Positions 44,848 to 58,308 of a stretch of 64,000 bases of DNA are shown here, one piece after another. Origin of the DNA: Lutraria lutraria (taxonomy: Eukaryota; Mollusca; Bivalvia; Venerida; Mactridae). The notes under the pieces are model-generated. The model did no database searches. It had not been told where the DNA came from and saw only the letters and a list, made by a program, of their open reading frames with translations. The position numbers and the translations under genes are program-made. The number at the start of each line of letters is the position of its first letter. Positions within the stretch are counted from its first letter, which is position 1. The DNA lies in contig OZ026844.1 in assembly GCA_964023205.1 (NCBI GenBank), forward strand, positions 11,766,790 to 11,830,789, given 5' to 3'.

Positions 44848-47800
44848 CTACAATAAATTATAACACTCATTTGACAGTATATGACCAATTAAATTCTATA
44901 TTAATAATTACATACAATATCAATAAATAATATCGACGTGATAATAAATTAATAAATAACATGAAAAATAATATCGATTTACATCTAATTTCAAGCATAC
45001 AAGTACAAATGTATATTTGTAACTACATTTGTAGAAATGAGACTGACTGAAATCCCACACTGGGCGAAGTGAGCGCAAAATTTAATCATATACAATTTTA
45101 ATTCGGTCCACTTGGTCAATTATTTATTAGTATCTTTGGCGATTAAGTGGACTTTATTTTATGTCAACATGCAGGGCTCATCATCAAATTATATTGTACT
45201 TACCGATAATTCTCTTCTTGAGACAACAAATGATACATATTCCCATGATCACAGACACTATTACCAGGAATCCAAGTATACCAATTATTGTATAATCTGA
45301 AATTCCAAACTCTTCTTCATCAGAATGCATATGTGTAGTAGTTTCTATAGGTGTACTCTTAGTAATGGTTTCATTGGAACATATGCCACAGGATTGTTTA
45401 TGACACGTGCCATCAACCACCTGTTTTCGAATCCCAGGATAAAAGTTAAGACTGTTCTGTTGTAGAGTCAGCTGATTACCGGTATAAAGTCCAACCTGTA
45501 GAATTAGATCATTCATTAAGTTAATACATGTATATTCAGATTATGTATATAATTCTTATTAAAATATGTGGTTTGGAAAGAATAGGAGCCGCGAACTTCC
45601 GTTTTTCTACTCGTAGTTATGTTGATGTGTTGGTGTGTGTTGGGTGGTTGGTAAATGGCTGTGTACTCATTGTGGTAATTTGGAAGCCTTCATTCATCCG
45701 GCTTATTCTGCTTGTTAAGAATATGTTCTGTGAATACTGGTATTTCAGTCATCGCAAAATTTATTTTACCAATGGTTTTACCTGTTTGTATTCCAATCTG
45801 TTGTTTGAATCAAACTGTATATTGTTGATACGGAAGCCTATATTTCCATTTCCGTCATTATTGAATACCCTGACGTCATTTCCGCCACGTGAGATAGGAA
45901 CCTCCCGGATGTAAGTTACAGCTTCATCAATGTATTTGAAGTACCGATTGCAAGGAAAGAGCTCTTGTTTACATAACGAATCTTTAGACGTTTTAAGACC
46001 ACGTGTCAATGCACCTACAGCCACGGACGTATGAGATATTCGTTGGTCAATGACAAACTGATTTATATCCTCATCTGTGAACTTTACATTAATATCACAC
46101 TGTTTATTATACTTATTTCTAAAACTTTGAGGTAAGTCACATTCGAATATTTCTTCCCAAAATTCAACAAACCACGGATTTCGATTTTTATCTACAGTCT
46201 CTGGACGAAGCTCTTTCAGAAAGTTTTTCAATGGATCGCTAGCTACTGCCAACACATCGTTCATTAGTGTAATACTCCCAAGTGTTCCATTCTTTCCAGA
46301 ATCAAGAACATGTTGTCTGTTTCCCCAATCCTCGCTTCCTAGAAATATGAATTTATTTTTACCATTCACAACCTCTAAGAAATCAGCAATTCTCGATTCA
46401 GTTCCGAAATAAACAACTATGTCAGAATAATGATTCAGTAGGTTCGTAAAGACGGTATTCAACTCGTCATCCTTTTCTTTGACATCACTAATTCCTTCCG
46501 GGTCTTCAGCGATACAAATGCCGCTTTCCTTCGCAATTTTAACAAACGTTTCTTTACCTCTAGTGCCATAATTGTTGTTCACATACAACACACTAACGTA
46601 TTCCCAACCCATTTCTTTAATTATGCTTACCATCGCTCTAGCCTGCTCTACATCACTTGGAACCGTTCTAAGAAAGTACGGATAATTCAATCGATCATCC
46701 AAGTCAGGAGATGAGGCCGCTCCAGCAATTATAGGGATTCTTAGCTCAGAGAGTAAGGAAGCAGTTTGCAAAGTAACAGAACTTCCGGATAGAGTAACAA
46801 CAGCAGCAATTGTATCCACATTAATTACCTCCCCTGTGTTAGGATTAGTTAGATCCACTTTTCCTGACAATACCTCACTAAGAACTAGTGACGTTTGAGC
46901 TGAACTGTAACAATCGTCGATAGCTATAGCACCAAAGTTTATTCCTGTTTCATTGCGTGCCCGCTTCACAGAATGAATAAAAGTTTCAATAAGTAAAATA
47001 TCATATGTCCATGTTCGGAAAGTTGAACATCGGAATGGATCGTCAGGGTCGGTTTCATGCACGGAAAATATACCCAAGATGAACGTTTCACCGTCTAGGA
47101 AAGCGAACGGAATGTCTGGACTTTCAACACACATTGTGCAATTTTCGAAACACTTCGAGCTAGGAACTGAGTCAAAATCTATTGATGCATTTCCGTAGTA
47201 GATTGAATTATTTCGAAAAATTCCAACCTGAAAAGGAACAATACAGTTTATTGCAATTTGTTGGATATGAATGGCATATTAAGGTACATGTACATGCACA
47301 AAATACAATGTAAATCTGACAAAAATGTCAATTTTCCTCCGTAATTCGAGAATAACAGCTACTTGTATTGAAGTGTAGGTTTAATGCAGTCCAGGAACAA
47401 TGGTTAAATGAACATATCGCCGTATATAACTGAATTTCTTCTGAAAACAGCGTGAAAACATAATGAAAAAACAACAACAGAATACAGAATGTTACAATAC
47501 AACTTCGACACATTATGTAGCATATGCCAACAACTATGAACAATAAAGCATAATTAAGCAACATTTTGTGACTTACCATTATCACATACTTAGTATGTGT
47601 TATTTGTGAGTATTATCAAAAAAAAAACTTAAACTGGTTTAACAATAGCGGCGGTCGTTAATTGTGTAGTTACCGTTACATCAACATCATCAAGCTGTAC
47701 ACGTTGCCATGATATGAAAACTGAAAAATGCGTTATTTACCTCAATAATATCATTTTGGTCAGTTGCGTATTTGATATCAAAAAGCGCTGTGTTTGAATC

Positions 47801-50800
47801 AGGGTTTAATTCACCACTTTCTAAGAATCCAGAAACTCTTTGTTGTGCTGCAAACTCTCTGACGGTAACGTTTGACAGAATAGGATCATCATATTGCTTT
47901 TGTGCATCCGAAAGTAAAAACTGATAATTTTCTCTGATTGAGAAGTTATCGTCAGCAGTGTCATACTTTTTCTGAAAGTGTAAGGAATTCGCGAATGAGA
48001 ATACAGCATCTAGAACAGAGGCAGTATCTTTGAAAGTTAACGTAGGCGCTGAAGTCATTCCAGAATTCTTTATCAAGTTTTCTAAATCATCATTTGGCAA
48101 ACTATTGATCTGATTCCATTTGTCTGTGAAGTAAGTGTTAATATCTGCAACAGTATTTGTTGACGGAACTATTGCAAATGTTCGATTAGGATAAACAACA
48201 TCTGTTCCTGTGTCAGCTTGTAGTGTAGATTCACTTTCTGGGTCTTCAACAACAATCCAGCTGATCCCTTTCACATCTTTAGAGAAGTGCTTTAATTCTT
48301 CCTTCATGTTTCTAAATATCGCTCTACTACCGAAGAACACTGCCCTTAAGGTTTTGTCTTTTGTATTATCTCTCTGAGAAATAAGTTTGCCTCTCTGTAC
48401 ATCTTTTCCATTCTAGAAAGTAATATAACACATATCTAGAAGTTACGTGACAGTTGCCAAACAGTTTGTAATGGTAATCGTTTAATAAGCAATTAATCTA
48501 AAGAGCACTAAAAAGCTAGATTCCAATGCTACAAAACTCATACTTGACATCTATACTATGATTTGTGAGAGTAAGTTTAGCAGGGTGATCATTTTATGTT
48601 TTAAAATCGTGCCTCCCCTGAATTGTTTACCATTGCGTAATTACAAAAGTCTTAAACAACCAGTCTATGAAACACCAAGTATCCGTTAACTTTATTATGT
48701 CTGCTGATATATAAAAGACTACATTTATGATATAAAACAGACAGACTCATCATGTTTCAAGAACTTCATGTTTGATTTACTTACTGAGATTTCATGAATA
48801 CTGTCCACACAGATTCCATTACTTTTACTGATTTCTTTAAGTTTATGAGCACCATATCTGCCAAAATCATCATTTGTGTGCACAACAGCGATATATGTTA
48901 AACCAAGTCTCTTCAGAAGATCCACAGTTGCCTAGCAAACAGATTTATTATTCATATATACATGTATGTAAATTTGTTGAAATAAGGAACACAATGTCTG
49001 CATGTGTAACTACATGTAGTATTATCCTTTAACAAGCAAAATGCATAAACTTCTAGGCTGTTGTACGATGCAGACAGTGACATGAAAATAGAATAAAAGT
49101 ATCGATGTTTTGAATAGCGTTATTTTTCAAATTAAATGTATTTAAGATACATGTAATAGTAAATCTATGGAGTGTTCACCGTACCTATCCAAATGTGACA
49201 ATAAATTTAAGATTCATTCACTTAACATACTTGATATTGACATTACTACTAAGAATATACTAACTTGTATCTGTTGATTATCTGTTGGGATGGTTCTATA
49301 ATATCTCTGATATTTAGATATATCAGGTAATGTAGCGTGAGGACCTAACACGGGAATGTTGCTCCCGTTCAGAGCAAACAGCAAAGCTTCTGTTGTATCA
49401 CTTTGTGACGCACCAATAACACCTGATGGTAATTGTTTAGAACAGTTAAAACATACAAGTTGGAATACAGTTCAAATAGAATTTTAAATTTTATGATAAA
49501 AACAGTTAGGTTCAACATCATGAACGTATATTAAAGGCACATGGCATAAGCGTTTGGAATTTAGTAATATAAAACAATTGATAAAATGATTGTAAAATAT
49601 AAGAAATTTATTCTATTTGCTCTAAAACAATGTTTACATAATACCTTTTTAGCCAAATCTCGGTAAGATGTTGTCAGATGCTTTTTCTTATTTTTTGCAA
49701 TATCATTGAAAAAAATACACATTATACTGTGCTATATTTCTTACGCATTTGTTTGGTTTTAAACAGAACTTTTAGATGTAATAATTTATTGATACATTAA
49801 ATGAACAAGCAGTCGAAAGCCAAAATGTTATTAGGCAATTATGAAAGTACTCGTAAAAACGGAATTAAGTCCAAAATTGTAAAATAAATTTGAGCCTATT
49901 TAGTACATATCATAGTGTGGTTTGCCAGGTGATTTGTAACTATACATCATACATGAACAAGTAATGTCCTATATAAGATATTTGTCCAACATGATAACTT
50001 CAAAAACTGATACTTGTTTAAAATTATCAGATTTCAGAAAATGATATAATACTCAGCTGATGAGTAAGTTGTACAAAACGCAGATGTTCCATTGTTGTTA
50101 CACGAGAAAAAAAGAGTATCAAGCCGGAAAGATATTTGATACCATTTTATGGTTCATGATTACGCTAGTATCATCCTTGATTGAGAACAAAGAGGATGGG
50201 CTTTTTATCAAGTTAGACCACGCTCTCTTACCAATAATACATGTAGCATCCTTATTCTGCGCACATTGTTCGGTACCAAGTATAGGGGCGTCTAAAATAT
50301 CCAGCGCATGCGCCATAGCTTTCTTAGGTATTCCACAATCATCATAAACGTCAAATCCTGAAAATACAAAAAACAACTCAGTTTATAGATGGAATACTTA
50401 TCTAAGAGCATTGTACGTTTTAGACATACCTTCAAATATATTTTGGAATGAGTAGGAAAAGTTACTGTCTAAATTTGCAATAACACGTACATACATATAC
50501 TTTTGCTATTGAAGTATTTCAAGTTGCAAAATATTACTCAAATGACGTAATGGTATCTTTCTCCAGTTGCATAATCATCAACTTTACAATCATACTCATA
50601 TTAGTCATCAGTCCTCATGTACTGACAAATGGGGTGTTTTTCATAAAGCCTTTTTGTGCATGGCGACTCCACGTGTAAACCGTACAAAAATATTACATCG
50701 TTAGTTTGTGAAAAAATGAAACTACAGTATTAATTATCTGTTAATTTCTGTCAATCTTTATTTAATGCAAAACAAGAATATAGATATTTAAGTGTATTCA

Positions 50801-53800
50801 AACAAATACGAGTACTTGAATAGATTTATGATATGGTTTGCTGATAGCAATAACAACACTGTTCAAAATAGGCCAGTAGGAAGCAATATAACATTGGGAG
50901 GGGCTAATTTTTAGATTTTGTCCGACAACGGGTATCAGTTATAGCCACTTTTGATTACCATAAAAGCCAAAATTATCCGGGTGGGGCTTAGCCTCCCCTA
51001 GCCCCCTGGTTCATGCAGCCGTACAAACAATGATCGTTTACAGCGTTGGCTGATCAACATGGTTACACACTCGCACATGTATTTAATCTATTTACAATTT
51101 GAAGAGAAGCCGTTGCAACAATATTCGGACATCTTAATAATTCAGACATCTGTAACAGGTCGTTCATGAATCATGATCACTATATGGACACCAAGCTTAT
51201 GAACCATTGCTCCATCATAAGATGTAAAGAGCCAATACAACTTATTCGGGGCCGCATGTAATTATGCAATGATTATTAATTAACACAAGTGACCACGACT
51301 TACGTGCTGCCTGTTACCTAATGTACAGATATCGACATATCAACAATAACAACCCCACGTATTGTTTGAGCTTACCATATTCGGTTACTGACAATATTAA
51401 CATTACCGCCTGTCTGGTCATGGATTCAAATACAATATGATGTATATAATCAGAAACACTTTTTAATGAGATGAGTACATCATGATGAATCGTCTGTTTC
51501 AATAGGGATATCCGTAAGGACGAGAGGAGAAGGTTATGGAGCGTCAATTTGTGAATATGAAAAAGTTAGATAAAAAACATGATAAAAGGCGTTCTTGTAA
51601 AATTCCTGATACAGTACATTTGTAAGATGTTAACACTCAGTGTTATCAAATTAACACTTGTCATTCTTTTCAATATAATAGAATGATGATTTCATAAGTT
51701 AAATGTCAAACTATTACATTAATGTTTTATCATAAAGTGAAACTGATTCTAGCATCAACAGACGCTCTATGTCAAGTTAACATGTGATATGAGCAGAGGC
51801 TGTGAAGTCGACGTAAGCTCCTTCTCTACAGTGTTACTAGGGTAACGAAAATAACAGAACTAGTTTTTACACATTTATAAAAACAAATACCACACAAAGT
51901 TCAAGTTTAACAAAGTGACAACAGATCAATTAAGAGATTTTAGATCAAACAAATTATTTTAAACATTAAGATCTCTTCCAAAGATAAAACAAATGGCCAT
52001 AAAAAGAACACATTACAGAATGTCAGGTTCATTCTATCATACACGCGTACATGTACTCAGGTGCAATCAGTTCACGCCGTTGACCTCCAGACTTTAAAAC
52101 AAAAACAAAACAAAACAAAAACAGCAGCAATAACAACAACACTAATATAACAATAGTATCACCTAAACGTTCACTATACAATGACAACACTATCGAGACA
52201 GCATCAGGTATATATTTGATATCAAATGGTTTCGGTCAGGAAAACGAATACGGTTGTATTCTTTCATAAAATGTTGTGGGATAAACATACTATTATCCGA
52301 TAAATGAGCATTTGAAGTTTCTCATGCAGAAATGTGTTTTGTATATTACACCAGGACTGTTTTATCAAAGGCATTTTATTATGTTACTGATATGCTTAAG
52401 GAGAAGTAACAAGATATTGAAGCACACTACTAGTATATTCAACTCTTCAAGAATATACAATACAGCCAGTAAAATAGTGATGTTCCTTAACCTGTCGAAA
52501 ATAAATAATGTTCATTCATAAGAGTTTGAAGCACTATATCAGAGTACAGAAGTGTTCCAGAACTGTATCCAGCAGCAGCCGAACACATCAACAATGGAAG
52601 GAAATGGTCGATCTTTCCGCCATGAACTAACTGTAGGTTTGGTGCTGTTTTCTCACATTCTAGTATCTTCTGCTTTCTCTCCTCTGCTGAATATCGAGGA
52701 TTTAACAATAAATCGTGCAGCCATCTTTGAAAGTTCAGTATATAATCCGGAACAGGGGCCCCCGGTCGTCCAATCGCACCAAGGTTGTGGGAGGCGAAGC
52801 CACTGCCAATTATCAGAACTTCTAGTTTAGTAAGTTCACCAAGTACTTCACCAATGTTCATATGATCCTGAATGTCAAGGTTACTAAGGAGTGATAGCTG
52901 ACAAACTGTAATATAATAATAAATGACATCATTAATTCGAACAAGAATCTGTACCATACTTATATGCTTCTAATTTATGTCTCACTTCATCATAACAAAG
53001 TGCAATATAAGCTTATTTATAATATTATGATAGCTCTTATAACATGATCTGTGTTTCAATGATAAAATGATCAAATCACACAAAACCTAAAGTTTGATTA
53101 TCTATAACGTAGTCAGGAACGAAGGTCTACGTGGACATGACAATCATTTATTTTAACATACGTTCTAATATATTGTGTGAATTCATTAGTCTCGATTTCT
53201 GAAAGAATAAAATGATTTGACAGAAACAAAACAAGTTTTAACTTACCAGGTATATCAGCCTTAGGAAAGACAAGTTTCAGAGGAACGAAAACACCATGGT
53301 CCAAACCTCGCTTGTCGTTCTCCGCGCACTTGATCCCTCTCTGTTGTAACAGACGTTTGATCGTTTTAGCGACGTCTGGAGCACCTGCTGCTGGCCACTT
53401 AAAATCACCACCAGGTCCAAAGTTTCCATAATCTCTGTAAAGTGAATGTTTGCTTTTTGTATTCACAGTACATACCGGTTCGTCCCAATGGGCACTAAGG
53501 ACTAAGATGGCTCGAGGTTTTCTTATTATTGTCGTCCGCGTGAAATTCCGGAGAAAGTCTGCGGCTGGCGACTGTTTATCTAATCCTGTGAACATTGGCA
53601 TATCTTTAGCATCAATGAAAAATGATGGTCCTCCGCCATGTGACAGAAAAACTACTGGTTGTGGGAGCGTCATTGCTGAACACGTTCGTTGCTTATGATA
53701 GCGAAAATAATATAAGAACTTTGCGTGCCGTCTGTAGTATGTTTATTAACAAACACGCAAGTTGCATTCCCTTATATACCCGGGTATGAATCAGGTGAAT

Positions 53801-56800
53801 GAGTAATTTACAATACGTATGTTCCAAATTACGGCACGTTTTGAGTTTTATATACTGTCGAGCATTCTAAATGTAAAAAAATAGAACATTGAACTAGTAA
53901 TGACATTTAAAAATAGACTCTTCTCGCTGAATTAAATTAGTGTCTTAATCGATGAAATAAATAATTAGAACATTCAAACCATTGGTTTCAATAAACGAAT
54001 CAATCAGTCAATCTTTGTACTACATTTGATAGGCGAAATTGTCAACAAACATTTTTACTTTAACATTATATATACCATGTTACAGAGACGATATCAAGTT
54101 TTGCGGGAAAAGTTGAATGGTCTAAAATAATATACTAGTACCTACGCAAGTGGACAATTAATCCGACAAAATAACCTTTAAGGGACTTCGTTTCTTTCAA
54201 ATTAAACGGGAGAATCTCTGATTTCTTAAAAAAATGCGAGGTGGTTTACTTCTTTCATTAAACTTAGTTATTTATTGTAAGTAAATATTACTGTTGTCAT
54301 TATTCGAGCGTGACAAGAATGGGAAACTATGTTGAGTTAGATACGAACCCTCCATTAAAAAACTGACACAAATTATTCCAAAAATTCCAAAATGTTTCTT
54401 TCGTGGTTAGATAAGATATTTGTGGTTGGTATTGTGTGTTTTGCTTTTTAAATATACTTTAAAGAGCGAATAGTTGAGGCTTGTTATAGAACATTGTTTT
54501 CTTTCTGAACATACAAGAACGTTCTTACTATACATAACACAATCTCTCTCACATTCACTGGTTTAAAAGTGGCACTTAAATAACTCACATCACATTCAGC
54601 GAGTTTAATTGACCAGGTTAAAAAGTATATGATACAAAGATGTCAGACTTCAATATTAAATTTGATCAACAGTTGAACAAGTACATCGATCTATATAATC
54701 AGATCAATATAAATTTTGAAACATCGATTAAAATGTGACTAAAGAAATATAACGTGAACAACACGAAGTATAGTAATTATACATGCTATTTTTTAGTTCT
54801 TCTAAAATCAAAACAAGAACGTGCAGACCCACCTCCGTGGTCGCTGACTTCATTTCACTGCAACCTCTCACTTAGAGGGTCGTAAGTTCAAGCCCAGCTA
54901 TCGACTATGTCTCTTTATGTGAGAAAGTAGGAAGTTGTTTACTGAGGATGGGAGTCTAGTACTGGTTCTTCCCAGGAATGATGATTTGGTGATCCGTAAT
55001 TATAACTGTCTGCCTCATATGACAAGGGGAGTAAAACTCGAATAAACATACAAAAACAAGAAACTGCAGATTGTACATCAGAATGAATGGTTATCCACAA
55101 AGAAAACATACTATATTAGGGATTGTTTGTATTCAGAGATCATCATGTAGGAGACAAGAACATGTAAATTACGTAGACATATTAATACATGTATAATAAT
55201 TTAATACGTGTATACTGTCTGACTTAAAGACTTTTTGTAAGTACAATGTATCTAATACCATGATAGATCATAGTATATGAAGAGATAAGAGATGACATGA
55301 ACCAGTAACAATAAATGTTAAGACTAGATAATGTATTCTTTAATTTTGTTCGTCGTGTACCTAGAAAGGATGCATATCGTCATTGTACATGTGTCGTAAT
55401 ATACGATATATTGCTGGACCACAATTGTCGGACATGAAAAGGATAAAATTACACGCAATATCACATTTATACCACGTAAAGAATAATAAGATGCGGTTTT
55501 TACGAATGCATATAATAATAAATAAAAGCTACTACATGTATATGTATTTTACACGTCGTTTTAAGTTGTTCCAAGAAAGGAAGCATAATGTCATTGTACT
55601 TTTATTATAGCTGACGGTATACTAAACCACGAATGTCAGAAATAAGTTAAATATAACTACACACAATATTAAATTCCCACGTAAAGTATCATTTAGTTCC
55701 GGTTATTACGATTTCAAGTAACAACAAATAAAAGCTTCTAGATTCTTTATGTACTTTACGCGTCAAGTTACACGACGTTTGAAGTTGATAACGTAAATTA
55801 CAATTTATTATTTCATCCTTTCGGTAAATTTGTTCACAAACATAATGTTGACAACAGTCTGTCATTTCCATTAATCAAACATGTAATGCTCATTCAAAAG
55901 AGACTCCATCGCAAATTCCGAATAGAGCAGACGTCCAGCACAGTAACCGGAAGCAGCGCAACACATCAGAAGTGGTAGAAAATGTTCAATCCTCGGATGA
56001 CACTTATCAATATGCGGGGCTGTATCCAAACACTGGAGTAGTTTATGTTTCCTTTCCTCTGTCGTGTAACCATCATTTGTGAGTACATTGTTTAACCAGG
56101 TTTTGTACTCAGTCGCCCAAGATGGTGGCGCCCCTTGTTTACCTCCTTTATGTGTAGCAAATCCACTGCCTACTATCAGTACACCATCCTTCCGAAGTTC
56201 AGATAAAATCTCAGCTACTTGTAAATGTTCTTTGATGTCCAAATTTCGTAAAAGTGATATTTGACAAACTGGAATGAGAAAGCATGACTCACTATAGCAA
56301 CCTGCGTACAGCATCACGAATAAATTCATTTCCGAAAGAGGGCTTTTCTTTTTATTTTATATAGTTTATATACTGTCGTCGGTATTACAAGTAGGCCAAC
56401 TGATTTACTGTCATTCGCAACCGGAGATATTGTTCTTTATACAATTAAAATTGTTGTTTGAACAAACACAAACAGACAAGATTTAAAAATACAATGCAAA
56501 TGAAATTACATCAAAATAATATATCAAGGCATTACATGACCTCTCCAATAAAGATCTGATAAATTACAAAGCAAAGGGATTGTAAATTAAGACGAAACAT
56601 TTACCTGGTATATCAGCTTCCGGGAATACCAGCTTCAACGGAACAAAAACACCATGATCTAAACCTCGTTTTGAATTTTCATTACAAGGAATCCCCCTGT
56701 CTTCCAGCAACTTCTTCGCAGTTCTAGCAACATCTGGGGCACCCATAGGTGTCCAATTAAGCTGATATGTTTTTGGCGGGAAATTATAGTAATCATAGTG

Positions 56801-58250
56801 AAGTGAATGTTTTGAATTTGTATTTACCGTCCATTTTGTTTCCTCCCAGTGTGCACTTATAACTAATATCACTTCCGGTTTCATAATTCCTGTCGTTTTC
56901 ACAAAATTACGAAGAAAATCAGCGGCTATAGAATGTTTATCCAATCCTTTGAACATTGGCATTTCATTGGTGTCTAAATAATATGATGGACCAGCCCCAT
57001 GAGACAGAAACACCACTGGTTGCTTCACAGACATTTTGTTAACTAATGGAAATCAATGGACTTGACACTCGTATGAGTACCGACGATCGCAATGTACTAT
57101 TTAATAACCTTAATCCAAACGGTGTCCTATATTGTTTAAAAATTGTTTAAATTGTAAATATTTATAAAGTATGTTTACGAATAGGTAATAATTTAATTCT
57201 ACGGTAAAACACCCGATAAAATACGCCACCCAGTAGGGACGTTAATTAACATGAAAACAAAGCAATTGATTGTCCTAAACAGAATGTCTTTATATATCTC
57301 TTACTTAACAAGACTGTTTGAAGCAATCTTTGTATAGATATAACTTGCATCTTTTGTTATGTTTACGTTTGTATCTGTAGCTAATGTTATCAACACGTAA
57401 ATCTGTACTTATTTTAAATGTAACAAAACGATTTAATGTTCATGTTAATATACGCGTACGCGTGTACAATGCTATTCTTTACAGACAAGTTTGTCCGTAG
57501 AAACAAGAAGATTACCGAGAACTGACGCTAAAGTATAAAATTCAAATTGGGTTTACCCGAATTTAATGTTACATCTTATGATATAATCTACATGTAACAG
57601 TTGAAGCAGTGTTTTAACTGTCTACAGATAATCAATGAAACGATGGATGACTATTTCGAGTACAAATATTTATAATTAAAATGATATTTTGTATGATTTT
57701 TTTTGTCAGCTTAAGCAACATAGCGCTCCAATTTTATCATGAATACAACGTGACAACTCGTTGATCATCAATGAAAATATTTTATCACAACAAATAGCAA
57801 GGTGGTATTCATTCGGAAGTTGGATTTTTGTATATATGGTGTTTTATCATGCGAGACATTACTACATGTTGTATCATATCATATCCAACATTTCTGATAT
57901 GATAACATTTATTTTGTATGAGTCATCGGTTGTTATAAACATAAGCAATGGGTCTTATCCAAACTTGACACGCTAAGTTGAACATAGCAGACCCAGCTTT
58001 CCATCATTGTTCAAGAGAGGTATGTACTACGCGTAGACTAAAGTACATACTATAGTTTATTTTGAAATAATTTGTGCTGTGAAAACTATGTGAGGATTTT
58101 GTTTATATATGACTTTAACGTCTCAGCAACAGCTTGGGTCATTTTGGCGACAGTAGAGGAGAAAGACGCCTTACATCGACCTTCCGCGGGCAAGTACGCC
58201 TCACGTGTAAAAGTTGTCCGTTCCCGGGTGGGGTTCGAACTCACAGCGGT

Positions 58251-58308
<58 letters not shown>

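Noticed and set aside
45528..45914. 128-codon plus-strand frame
   Set aside because: It runs antisense across intron 6 and the end of exon 6. The minus strand there has a clear protein match and splice site.
47328..47585. 85-codon minus-strand frame between exons 5 and 6
   Set aside because: It lies entirely in intron 5, lacks any domain and is hydrophobic by base composition only.
44060..50357. A conventional metabotropic glutamate receptor
   Set aside because: Only one hydrophobic helix follows the ectodomain, and exon 8 closes with a stop after a disordered tail, so the seven-helix domain is absent.
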